Source of the DNA: an uncultured Lachnospiraceae bacterium
GTDB taxonomy: Bacteria; Bacillota; Clostridia; Lachnospirales; Lachnospiraceae
Direction: 5' to 3'
Length of the DNA: 10,297 nt
Assembly (NCBI GenBank): GCA_902783305.1
Contig: CACZQU010000477.1
Span: 1 to 10,297 of the forward strand
Under the pieces are notes generated by a model. That model saw only the letters and a list, made by a program, of their open reading frames with translations. It searched no databases and was not told the origin of the DNA. The position numbers were made by a program, and so were the translations under genes. Every line of letters starts with the position of its first letter. The stretch's first letter is position 1. Shown piece by piece: positions 1 to 5,998 of the stretch.

Positions 1-359
1 ATGTTCTTCCGAAGAAGGAAGTCATTGCGATAAAGAAAGAGCAGGAGAAGCTTCAGAAGAACCTTGGCGGTATCAAGGAGATGAAGAGACTTCCGGATGC
101 CATCTTTATCGTTGACCCGAAGAAGGAAAGAATCTGTGTGCAGGAAGCTCATACTCTTGGAATTCCGCTGATCGGAATCTGCGATACCAACTGCGACCCG
201 GAAGAACTGGATTACGTGATCCCGGGCAACGATGACGCTATCCGCGCCGTGAAGCTGATTGTATCCAAGATGGCGGATGCGGCCATTGAGGCAAGCCAGG
301 GCACCAGCACATCCGAGGCTGCTGTTGAAGCGGAGTCCGGAGAGTTTGCGGAAGAGTAA
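1..359 (+). CDS. rpsB: 30S ribosomal protein S2, C-terminal part (5' end outside window)
   Basis: This is the C-terminal ~118 residues of ribosomal protein S2, a component of the small subunit that sits on the 30S back near S1 and the platform. Reading begins at base 3, because bases 1-2 finish a codon from outside the window. Family hallmarks visible are the LGGIKEM segment, [10 protein letters not shown], the stretch around [34 protein letters not shown] (seen in pieces) and a final SKMADA helix. The tail after that helix is Ser/Thr/Ala/Glu-rich and acidic, a typical variable S2 extension. It ends in TAA 58 bases before tsf, the conserved rpsB-tsf arrangement, so the two are probably co-transcribed. 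A small GCTCC/GGAGC hairpin (382-394) lies in the gap but lacks a T-run, so it should not terminate. Identification is very secure. Confidence 0.97.
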   Translation, partial: VLPKKEVIAIKKEQEKLQKNLGGIKEMKRLPDAIFIVDPKKERICVQEAHTLGIPLIGICDTNCDPEELDYVIPGNDDAIRAVKLIVSKMADAAIEASQGTSTSEAAVEAESGEFAEE

Positions 360-417
360 TTCATAGATTTTCATATTGGATGCTCCGGTGGAGCGTGTTT
401 GAGAGGAGAGTTTTTAA

Positions 418-1359
418 ATGGCAATTACAGCTGCTGAGGTAAAAAAGCTTAGAGAAATGACCGGCGCGGGAATGATGGACTGCAAGAAAGCCCTGACTGC
501 GGCGGAAGGAGTTATGGATGCTGCTATCGAATGGCTTCGCGAGAAGGGTCTTGCAAACGCACAGAAAAAGGCCAGCCGTATCGCGGCAGAGGGTCTTTGC
601 AAAGCGCTGGTATCCGATGACGGCAAGAACGCTGTTGTTGTGGAAGTCAATGCTGAGACCGATTTTGTGGCAAAGAATGAAAAATTCCAGACATTTGTCG
701 GGCAGGTTGCGGATCAGGTACTGAAGACTGCAGCTTCCGGGATTGAAGCTTTTATGGATGAGCCGTGGATTCTTGACCCGTCCAAGACGGTGAAGGAAGC
801 CCTCGCAGGCCAGATTGCCGTAATCGGCGAGAATATGAACATCCGTCGTTTCGAGCAGGTGAAGGAAGACAATGGCTTTATCGCGTCTTATGTTCATATG
901 GGCGGTAAGATTGGTGTTCTTCTGGACGTGCAGACCGATGTTGTCAATGATGAGATTCAGGAGATGGCGAAAAATGTCGCTATGCAGGTAGCGGCAATGA
1001 AGCCTCTGTACACCAGCCGTGACGAGATCAGCGCAGACTACATTGCTCATGAGGAAGAGATTCTGCTTGCGCAGATCAAGAATGATCCCAATGAGTCCAG
1101 GAAGCCTGAAAAGGTGATCCAGGGGATTGTAAAGGGTCGTGTCAACAAAGAGCTGAAAGAGATCTGCCTGCTGGATCAGGTCTATGTGAAAGCGGAAGAC
1201 GGAAAGCAGACCGTTGGCGAATATGTCAAATCCGTTGCCAAGGCGAACGGCGCGAATATTACGATCAAGGGCTTTGTCCGCTATGAGACCGGTGAAGGCA
1301 TCGAGAAAAAGCAGGAGAACTTTGCGGAAGAAGTAGCAAAGCAGATGGCAGCAAAGTAA
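418..1359 (+). CDS. tsf: Translation elongation factor Ts
   Basis: EF-Ts is the cytosolic nucleotide exchange factor that releases GDP from EF-Tu during translation. The protein has 313 residues, slightly longer than the ~283-295 of E. coli or Bacillus EF-Ts. The N-terminal UBA-like domain (about 1-55) contains the signature LREMTGAGMMDCKKAL at 11-26 and a WLREKG stretch at 39-44. The EF-Tu-contacting TDFVA motif is at 81-85. Later core features include the HMGGKIGVLLD segment and a C-terminal basic/acidic helix. The start is supported by a GAGAGGAG ribosome binding site about 9 bases upstream. It follows rpsB and is closed by a strong terminator 35 bases after the stop. In Bacillus and many relatives pyrH and frr follow tsf, but here they do not. 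Assignment is secure. Confidence 0.98.
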   Translation: MAITAAEVKKLREMTGAGMMDCKKALTAAEGVMDAAIEWLREKGLANAQKKASRIAAEGLCKALVSDDGKNAVVVEVNAETDFVAKNEKFQTFVGQVADQVLKTAASGIEAFMDEPWILDPSKTVKEALAGQIAVIGENMNIRRFEQVKEDNGFIASYVHMGGKIGVLLDVQTDVVNDEIQEMAKNVAMQVAAMKPLYTSRDEISADYIAHEEEILLAQIKNDPNESRKPEKVIQGIVKGRVNKELKEICLLDQVYVKAEDGKQTVGEYVKSVAKANGANITIKGFVRYETGEGIEKKQENFAEEVAKQMAAK

Positions 1360-1394
1360 TTTCTTCGGTGAAGTATGCGTAGATAGTGTGAAAG

Positions 1395-1432
1395 AAAACA
1401 AGCGAATGCAAATACCATTCGCTTGTTTTTTT
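1395..1432 (+). terminator. Intrinsic terminator of the rpsB-tsf operon
   Basis: A perfect 11-bp stem (1398-1408 with 1416-1426, ACAAGCGAATG against CATTCGCTTGT) encloses a 7-base loop. A run of seven T residues follows directly, and an A-run precedes the stem and could extend it. It lies 35 bases after the tsf stop on the coding strand, the expected place for a rho-independent terminator. Confidence 0.93.
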
Positions 1433-1470
1433 ATATACACTTTTTTAGAAGCCTGGCGTGGTAAAGTGGG

Positions 1471-1672
1471 CATTACGAGTATGAAAAGGAACTGGCTGCC
1501 ATGCATCGGGCAGATGCCGGCAGGAACTATGGGTTTTTGATGGATAACTGGATTGGATCCCGGAAACAAAGGAATACTTTCTGCAGTTCATGGATCCGAT
1601 TCTTCAGAGATCACCAGCACAAGCGTCAAGGATGGTAAGATCATCCACTCGCTGGATGAACTGAATTTTTAA
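1471..1672 (+). pseudogene. Possible decayed gene, two coding-like fragments in different frames
   Basis: The 1360-1687 gap holds no intact gene after the tsf terminator. Two stretches nevertheless read like protein. The first runs from 1471 in one frame, with residues such as HYEYEKELAAMHRADAGRN and then GFLMDNWIG. The second runs from about 1553 to the TAA at 1670-1672 in the next frame, with LDPGNKGILSAVHGSD and finally VKDGKIIHSLDELNF. A single frame change between about 1540 and 1560 would join them into one fragment of roughly 65 residues. There is no convincing start or ribosome binding site, and a stop lies just upstream at 1462-1464. The family was not recognised. The stop is only 15 bases before the next gene, so this could be the tail of a former first gene of the flavodoxin operon. 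It may also be chance. Confidence 0.3.
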
Positions 1673-1687
1673 GACTGGAGGAAGAAA

Positions 1688-2314
1688 ATGGCAAAGGTTT
1701 TACTGATCAATGGCAGCCCAAAGGCGAATGGCTGCACGGCAACAGCCCTGCAGGAGATGGTTTCCGTTTTTAATGAGGAAGGCATGGAAACAGAAGTGAT
1801 CCATGTGGGAAACAAAGATATCCGCGGCTGCGTGTCCTGCGGTTTCTGTGGCAGGACAGGAAAATGTACATTTAATGATCTGGTGAATGAGACGGCATCT
1901 AAATTTGAAGCTGCTGATGGACTGGTGGTCGGAAGCCCGGTCTATTATGGCTCCCCGAACGGAACGCTCCTTTCTTTCCTGGACAGGCTGTTTTACAGCA
2001 CGCAGTTCCCCAAACATATGAAGGTTGGCGCGGCAGTGGTCAGCTGCAGGAGGGGAGGAAATACCGCCTCCTTCGATGTGTTGAATAAGTATTTTTCCAT
2101 AAGTGGTATGCCGATTGCGACGAGTACGTACTGGAACCAGGTACATGGCTTTTCAGCGGTAGATGTGAAAAAAGACCTGGAGGGGCTCCAGACCATGCGG
2201 AACCTGGCAAGGGATATGGCATTTCTGATCAGGGCAATCGCAGACGCAAAAGAGAAATACGGTATGCCAAAACAGGAACGGGGCGCTTTTACCAGCTTCC
2301 ATGACGGGAAATAA
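1688..2314 (+). CDS. Flavodoxin-fold NAD(P)H-dependent FMN reductase, iron-sulfur flavoprotein-like
   Basis: A predicted cytosolic flavoprotein of 208 residues in the NADPH-dependent FMN reductase / iron-sulfur flavoprotein superfamily, likely moving electrons between NAD(P)H or ferredoxin and unknown acceptors. The N-terminal VLLINGSPKANGCTATAL (residues 4-21) is the flavin phosphate-binding loop of this fold. A compact cysteine set C48-x2-C51-x2-C54-x5-C60 matches the CX2CX2CX4-7C spacing known to bind a [4Fe-4S] cluster in archaeal Isf. Further family features are VVGSPVYYGSPNG, the substrate-side loop, and a SCRRGG segment. A GGAGG ribosome binding site 6 bases upstream supports the start. 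The next gene, also flavodoxin-like, begins 34 bases downstream, so the two are probably one transcript. The fold is secure. Cluster binding is inferred from cysteines only, and the physiological substrate is unknown. Confidence 0.88.
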   Translation: MAKVLLINGSPKANGCTATALQEMVSVFNEEGMETEVIHVGNKDIRGCVSCGFCGRTGKCTFNDLVNETASKFEAADGLVVGSPVYYGSPNGTLLSFLDRLFYSTQFPKHMKVGAAVVSCRRGGNTASFDVLNKYFSISGMPIATSTYWNQVHGFSAVDVKKDLEGLQTMRNLARDMAFLIRAIADAKEKYGMPKQERGAFTSFHDGK

Positions 2315-2348
2315 GATGGTGATCAGAAAGTGCCTGGGGGGTATAGGA

Positions 2349-2936
2349 ATGATTCTTTTTATAAATGCCTGCGTCCGCAGCGATTCACGGACAAACAAAC
2401 TGGCAGCCTGCCTTCTGCCAAAGCTGCAAGGAGCCGTGAAAGAGATACGGTTAGCGGAAACAGCTTTCCCATCGGCAGATGAAGGCTTCATCAGGAAGAG
2501 GGACTGGCTGCTTTTAGAAGGGCGATACGATGACCCCATGTTTGCTATGGCGAGACAGTTCGCCGAAGCGGAACAGATTGTAGTAGCAGCTCCTTATTGG
2601 GATCTGTCTTTCCCTGCATGCTTAAAACAGTATTTTGAGCAGATCAATGTTCCTGGGATTACTTTTGCGTATACAGAGGAGGGATATCCCAAAGGGCTTT
2701 GCAATGCGAAAAGATTATTTTATGTCACTACAGCAGGGGGGAATTATGTTCCTGAAGAATACGGATTCGGTTATGTAAAAGCGTTAGCACAGGGGTTTTA
2801 TGGAATAAATGAAGTGATACAGTTCAAAGCTGCAGGCCTGGACATCGCAGGAGCTGATCCCGGACAAATGATGAAAAAAGCCGTTGAAGACATGGAGGAT
2901 TGGCTGTTGATCCATCAGGCGCAGATGGAAACATGA
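2349..2936 (+). CDS. NAD(P)H dehydrogenase (quinone)/azoreductase-like flavodoxin-fold protein
   Basis: A 195-residue predicted flavoprotein of the Flavodoxin_2 (NQO1/AzoR-like) group, expected to bind FMN or FAD and perform two-electron reduction of quinones, azo or nitro compounds with NAD(P)H. Near the N-terminus MILFINACVRSDSRT gives the first beta strand and phosphate-binding loop. APYWDLSFP (about 81-89) followed by LKQYFEQINVPGITF is the typical flavin-contacting segment. TTAGG (about 127-131) matches the Gly-rich loop after strand four. The reading frame is open from 2301, but homology begins at the methionine at 2349, which has a G-rich ribosome binding site just upstream, so that start was chosen. 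An ATG at 2316 is a weaker alternative. It follows the Isf-like flavoprotein closely, suggesting joint expression. The substrate cannot be told from sequence. Confidence 0.85.
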   Translation: MILFINACVRSDSRTNKLAACLLPKLQGAVKEIRLAETAFPSADEGFIRKRDWLLLEGRYDDPMFAMARQFAEAEQIVVAAPYWDLSFPACLKQYFEQINVPGITFAYTEEGYPKGLCNAKRLFYVTTAGGNYVPEEYGFGYVKALAQGFYGINEVIQFKAAGLDIAGADPGQMMKKAVEDMEDWLLIHQAQMET

Positions 2937-3061
2937 TATTTCAGAGAATAAGGCGGACTTTATGACAAGGATCCTTATACCCATGGTTGATTGACCGCAG
3001 GTTTCCTGAAGAAATGCAAACGTTTCGGCTGGTAATACCCGTTTTTCTGCATCTGATCATA

Positions 3062-3091
3062 TTGGCAATGAACCGTCTGATGTGATACAAT
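3062..3091 (+). promoter_or_regulatory. Sigma-A-type promoter for kptA
   Basis: TTGGCA (3062-3067) and TACAAT (3086-3091) are separated by 18 bases, close to the vegetative consensus. They lie about 36 bases before the kptA start and its GGGGAGGA ribosome binding site. The position fits a short leader, but a single promoter match is only moderate evidence. Confidence 0.5.
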
Positions 3092-3127
3092 TCTTACTTA
3101 AACATTGAAGAGGGGAGGACTGAACTC

Positions 3128-3685
3128 ATGGGACGAAAAAAAGATTACATGACAAGCCTCAGCCGTTTTATCAGTCTCATTCTGCGGCATAAGCCGTATG
3201 AAATTGGGATTGCAGTAGATGAGCATGGCTGGGCGGATGCAGAAGAGTTAATGGAAGGGATCAACAAAACATCCCGTTACCACATTGACAGGGAGATTCT
3301 GGAGCAGATTGTCGCTCAGGACGAGAAGCAGCGATATTCGTTTAGTGACGACGGACGTCTCATCAGGGCAAACCAGGGACATTCCATCCCTGTAGATGTG
3401 GAGCTGTCAAAGGAGGAGCCGCCGGAAATCCTGTACCACGGGACTGGTGAGAAATCCGTTTCCGCAATCGAGGCAGAGGGATTGAAGCCGATGAGCAGGC
3501 TTTATGTGCATTTATCCAAAGATATGGAAATTGCCCTGAAAGTCGGCAGGAGGCATGGGAAGCCTGTCATATTCAAAGTACTGGCGGGCAGGATGTCAGA
3601 AGATGGATTTGCGTTCTATGTTTCAGCGAATGGTGTCTGGCTGACGAAGGCGGTGCCGGTTCAGTATCTTGAGAAAACTGTCTGA
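3128..3685 (+). CDS. kptA: RNA 2'-phosphotransferase, Tpt1/KptA family
   Basis: KptA/Tpt1 enzymes use NAD+ to remove a 2'-phosphate from RNA, giving ADP-ribose 1'',2''-cyclic phosphate and nicotinamide. In eukaryotes this finishes tRNA splicing; the bacterial role is unresolved. The 185-residue length is normal. The N-terminal RNA-binding lobe has SRFISLILRHKP, with the catalytic pair R20-H21, and the DEHGWADAEEL segment. R80 in RANQGHS is the third catalytic residue. The ART-like C-lobe shows YHGTG (103-107, the NAD-binding HGT), R124 in SRLYVHLS as the fourth, and an RRHGKPVIFKV strand. All four residues of the known Arg-His-Arg-Arg tetrad are therefore present, so an active enzyme is expected. 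The start is backed by GGGGAGG about 9 bases upstream. A methyltransferase gene follows on the same strand after about 100 bases. Family assignment is secure. Confidence 0.95.
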   Translation: MGRKKDYMTSLSRFISLILRHKPYEIGIAVDEHGWADAEELMEGINKTSRYHIDREILEQIVAQDEKQRYSFSDDGRLIRANQGHSIPVDVELSKEEPPEILYHGTGEKSVSAIEAEGLKPMSRLYVHLSKDMEIALKVGRRHGKPVIFKVLAGRMSEDGFAFYVSANGVWLTKAVPVQYLEKTV

Positions 3686-3786
3686 AAAGAAAACCGATTT
3701 GCACTTTACGGAGAAGGGACACCGGCAGGCGGTTGAGACGGGGAAAAAGAACATGGATGATGGTATTTTCAGGCAGAGGAGAAATG

Positions 3787-4380
3787 ATGCGGATGGAATC
3801 CTTCTGGGATGAGAAACTTCATATCAGCACATGCGGGCGGCTGGATTACCAGGAGGACAAAGTGCATTTCCCTTACGAGCCGACACCCTATTGTGTGCTG
3901 GAACGGCTGGCAGAAAGCGGGTATATCGGAAAAAACGACATTCTGCTTGACTATGGCTGCGGGAAAGGCAGGGTTCCGGTTTTTCTGTCATACCAGACAG
4001 GATGCCATAGCATCGGAATCGAGTACGATAAGGCTCTGGCAGCCCATGCTAAGGACAACCAAAGCCATAGTGGAATGATCACGGTTTCCATAGAGAAGGC
4101 TGACGCGGAGAAATATACCATCCCGCCGGATGTGAACAGATGCTATTTTTTCAATCCCTTTGGAGAGCAGATTCTAAGGGGTGTGCTGGACAGGATCTGT
4201 ACTTCCTGCTATGAGTCCCCGCGGGAAATCCTTCTCTTTTTCTATTATCCGAATGAAGAACATGTTGCCCTGCTGATGACAAAGCCGGAACTCATGTTTG
4301 TGGATGAAATTGATTGTTCGGATCTGTTCCAGGGAAATGACAGAAGGGAACGGATCCTGGTGTTTGAGGTTCTCGTGTGA
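3787..4380 (+). CDS. Class I SAM-dependent methyltransferase, substrate unknown
   Basis: A predicted cytosolic methyltransferase of about 197 residues. Motif I, LLDYGCGKGR (about 53-62), is the SAM-binding glycine loop. GIEYD (about 77-81) supplies the acidic residue that usually holds the SAM ribose. YFFNPF (about 120-125) occupies the motif IV position, where DPPY or NPP-like sequences sit in N-methyltransferases. An N-terminal stretch with WDEKLHISTCGRLDY and HFPYEPTPYCVLERL precedes the core and is characteristic of a group of uncharacterised clostridial methyltransferases. The frame is open from 3733, but an AGGAG site at 3777-3781 points to the ATG at 3787, with 3784 and 3793 as alternatives. 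It follows kptA by about 100 bases without an obvious terminator. The family is secure; target and gene name are not. Confidence 0.85.
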   Translation: MRMESFWDEKLHISTCGRLDYQEDKVHFPYEPTPYCVLERLAESGYIGKNDILLDYGCGKGRVPVFLSYQTGCHSIGIEYDKALAAHAKDNQSHSGMITVSIEKADAEKYTIPPDVNRCYFFNPFGEQILRGVLDRICTSCYESPREILLFFYYPNEEHVALLMTKPELMFVDEIDCSDLFQGNDRRERILVFEVLV

Positions 4381-4487
4381 GAAAGGCGGGAAGCCGGGCT
4401 GCCAGATCGGATATCGGCCTGTAAGCGGGAATAACCTTTATCCAGGTCTTTGAGTATCCATGTATACCTGCTGCCCTGTGGATTTGT

Positions 4488-4913
4488 CTACTTGTTGATA
4501 AAGTACAGTCCTGCAAGGCATATCATTACGCCAACAATCTTTGTGAGGCTGATTTGTTCATGATACAGAAAGAATCCTGCCAGAAGCAGGCAGACAGCAA
4601 GAAAGGAACTGGAGACTACCTGTGCCGTACTGACAGGCCACCCTGCCTTGTAGGCATAGATGAAGCCGACCTCCAGGCCGACGATTACGATACCCAGAAC
4701 AACGGGAGCCCAGTTCAGATGTTTTATTTCCGCTATGAAGCTGCCCTTCCTGTGAGTGATAAAGAATGCGAAAGCAGAGGCGGATGCTCCGATCAGGTAA
4801 GTGATCACAAGGGATGCAAACGGATCCATTTTGTCTGGTACGGATTTTGCGCAGATCTGGTAGACGACATTTGAGATAACAACAAGGCCAATTGGCCAGA
4901 CGTAAGAAAACAT
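4488..4913 (-). CDS. Half-size EamA/DMT-superfamily membrane transporter
   Basis: A 141-residue, very hydrophobic protein of the drug/metabolite transporter superfamily (EamA-like single domain). About five membrane segments are visible: residues 5-23, 31-53, 70-91, 95-117 and 121-139. The late segments contain the STAQVVSSSFLAV and FFLYHEQIS patterns typical of EamA repeats, and the chain ends in YFINK. Full EamA carriers have two such repeats (~300 residues), so this half-size form probably works as a dimer, like small multidrug resistance proteins. The frame is open back to 4997, but GGAGGAGG just upstream of the ATG at 4913 fixes the start. It is divergent from the S66 peptidase gene and convergent with the methyltransferase gene. 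Its leader carries a promoter and a terminator-like hairpin, suggesting induction by a ligand or by translation stress. The transported compound is unknown. Confidence 0.85.
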   Translation of the reverse strand: MFSYVWPIGLVVISNVVYQICAKSVPDKMDPFASLVITYLIGASASAFAFFITHRKGSFIAEIKHLNWAPVVLGIVIVGLEVGFIYAYKAGWPVSTAQVVSSSFLAVCLLLAGFFLYHEQISLTKIVGVMICLAGLYFINK

Positions 4914-4930
4914 AGCCTTCCTCCTCCAAA

Positions 4931-4960
4931 ATAAAAAAGTCAGGAAACAATAGCCTGACT
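4931..4960 (-). terminator. Leader attenuator-like terminator before the half-size EamA gene
   Basis: On the minus strand AGTCAGG (4960-4954) pairs with CCTGACT (4944-4938) in a 7-bp stem with a 9-base loop. It is followed by TTTTTT, then ATTTT, and then the GGAGGAGG ribosome binding site of the EamA gene. No gene lies upstream on this strand, so the hairpin has nothing else to terminate. That makes a leader attenuator more likely than an operon terminator. A small GGTG/TACC hairpin (about 4975-4962) precedes it and could be part of a sensor. The class of any sensor was not recognised. Confidence 0.6.
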
Positions 4961-4987
4961 GTCGGTAGATGCTCACCCATGAAGAAG

Positions 4988-5016
4988 ATGGTACCACATT
5001 GGGGAGGGAAAGTCAA
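4988..5016 (-). promoter_or_regulatory. Promoter of the half-size EamA gene
   Basis: Read on the minus strand, TTGACT (5016-5011) and TACCAT (4993-4988) are exactly 17 bases apart. Transcription would start near 4981, giving a leader of about 67 bases. The position inside the divergent gap before the gene adds support. Confidence 0.6.
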
Positions 5017-5082
5017 AAACAGGGTATATGTTCTTTTATGAACGAAACCGTACGCCTGATGAAAAGGGAGAAATGAAGAACC

Positions 5083-5943
5083 ATGAAGGTTGGGATTGTA
5101 TGTTGTTCCAACGGCCAGTCTTTGGAACAGAAGGGAAAGATTGACCAGCTTATCAAGGCGCTGTCTGACATGGGATTGGAGCCTGTCCTGGGAAAGCATA
5201 TCTATCTGGCGGAAGGAACTGCCGTAAGCGGTACACCCCAGGAGCGGGCAGCAGACATGAATGCTTTTCACAAGGATAGATCGATCTCACTGATTTTTGA
5301 TATCTCTGGCGGTGATGCCGCGAATGAGATCCTTCCGTACCTGGATTATGAGGCTATACGCATGTCACAGGCTATGTTCTGGGGCTACAGCGACCTTACT
5401 GCCGTCATCAATGCCATTTATGCCAGGACAGGGAAACCCTCTTTTCTCTATCAGGTGAAAAATCTGATCTGGGAATTTCAGGATATTCAGCGGAAGAGAT
5501 TCCAGGGATTTATTCACACGACAGGAAATAAAGAAGACGGGCTTTTTGATTATCGGTATGAAATCCTTCAAGGCGGGGAGATGCATGGATTGTCTGCCGG
5601 AGGGAATATCCGATGTCTCCTGAAGCTGGCCGGCACACCATACTGGCCTGAGATAAAAGACCATGTACTGGTTCTGGAAGCCTTTGGAGGCGGTGAGGCG
5701 CAGGTGCGGACATATTTCAGCCAACTGGAACAGATCGGAGTGTTTTCGCTGGTGCAGGGGATCCTTTTAGGCACTTTCACGAAGCTGGAAGAGGAAAAGG
5801 GGAAATACTATGCCTATGAGCTGCTGAAACCGCATATCAGCGATGCCATGGCCGTAGCAAGGACTTCGGAAATTGGTCACGGAATGGATTCCAAAGCCAT
5901 CGTCATCGGCGGCCGTATTGACCTTGTTTCACATGCTGTGTGA
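5083..5943 (+). CDS. S66 family LD-carboxypeptidase / MccF-like peptidase
   Basis: A 286-residue predicted cytosolic serine peptidase of family S66, which includes LdcA (trims the terminal D-Ala from murein tetrapeptides during recycling) and MccF (cleaves microcin C and related aminoacyl nucleotides, giving immunity). The nucleophile elbow GYSD places Ser103 as catalytic. Glu199 in LVLE and His266 in IGHG complete the Ser-Glu-His triad, with spacing very close to E. coli LdcA. SGGDAANEILPYLDY (about 75-89) is another family block. There is no signal peptide. The start has a weak ribosome binding site (GGGAG 12 bases upstream). An EamA transporter gene begins 55 bases after its stop, probably in the same transcript. 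LdcA and MccF cannot be separated from motifs alone, so no symbol is given. Confidence 0.88.
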   Translation: MKVGIVCCSNGQSLEQKGKIDQLIKALSDMGLEPVLGKHIYLAEGTAVSGTPQERAADMNAFHKDRSISLIFDISGGDAANEILPYLDYEAIRMSQAMFWGYSDLTAVINAIYARTGKPSFLYQVKNLIWEFQDIQRKRFQGFIHTTGNKEDGLFDYRYEILQGGEMHGLSAGGNIRCLLKLAGTPYWPEIKDHVLVLEAFGGGEAQVRTYFSQLEQIGVFSLVQGILLGTFTKLEEEKGKYYAYELLKPHISDAMAVARTSEIGHGMDSKAIVIGGRIDLVSHAV

Positions 5944-5998
5944 ACAGCCTTGGTTTTATTGTATCTGGATATAGTGGTAAGGAAGCAGGTGGGCAGAA

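Noticed and set aside
361..1569. Long minus-strand open frame of about 400 codons opposite tsf
   Set aside because: It lies antisense to a certain tsf gene, shows no recognisable domain, and its composition follows from the tsf codons.
4381..4487. Coding-like minus-strand stretch or terminator between the convergent methyltransferase and EamA genes
   Set aside because: A short minus-strand reading (with residues such as YTWILKDLDKGY) is open but has no start, and no family is recognised. No clear hairpin with T-run was found for either gene.
4558..4980. Possible leader peptide starting at the minus-strand ATG near 4980 in the EamA leader
   Set aside because: The frame starts about at the predicted transcript start with no ribosome binding site. 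It does not stop before the EamA gene but runs on through it, unlike a regulatory leader peptide.
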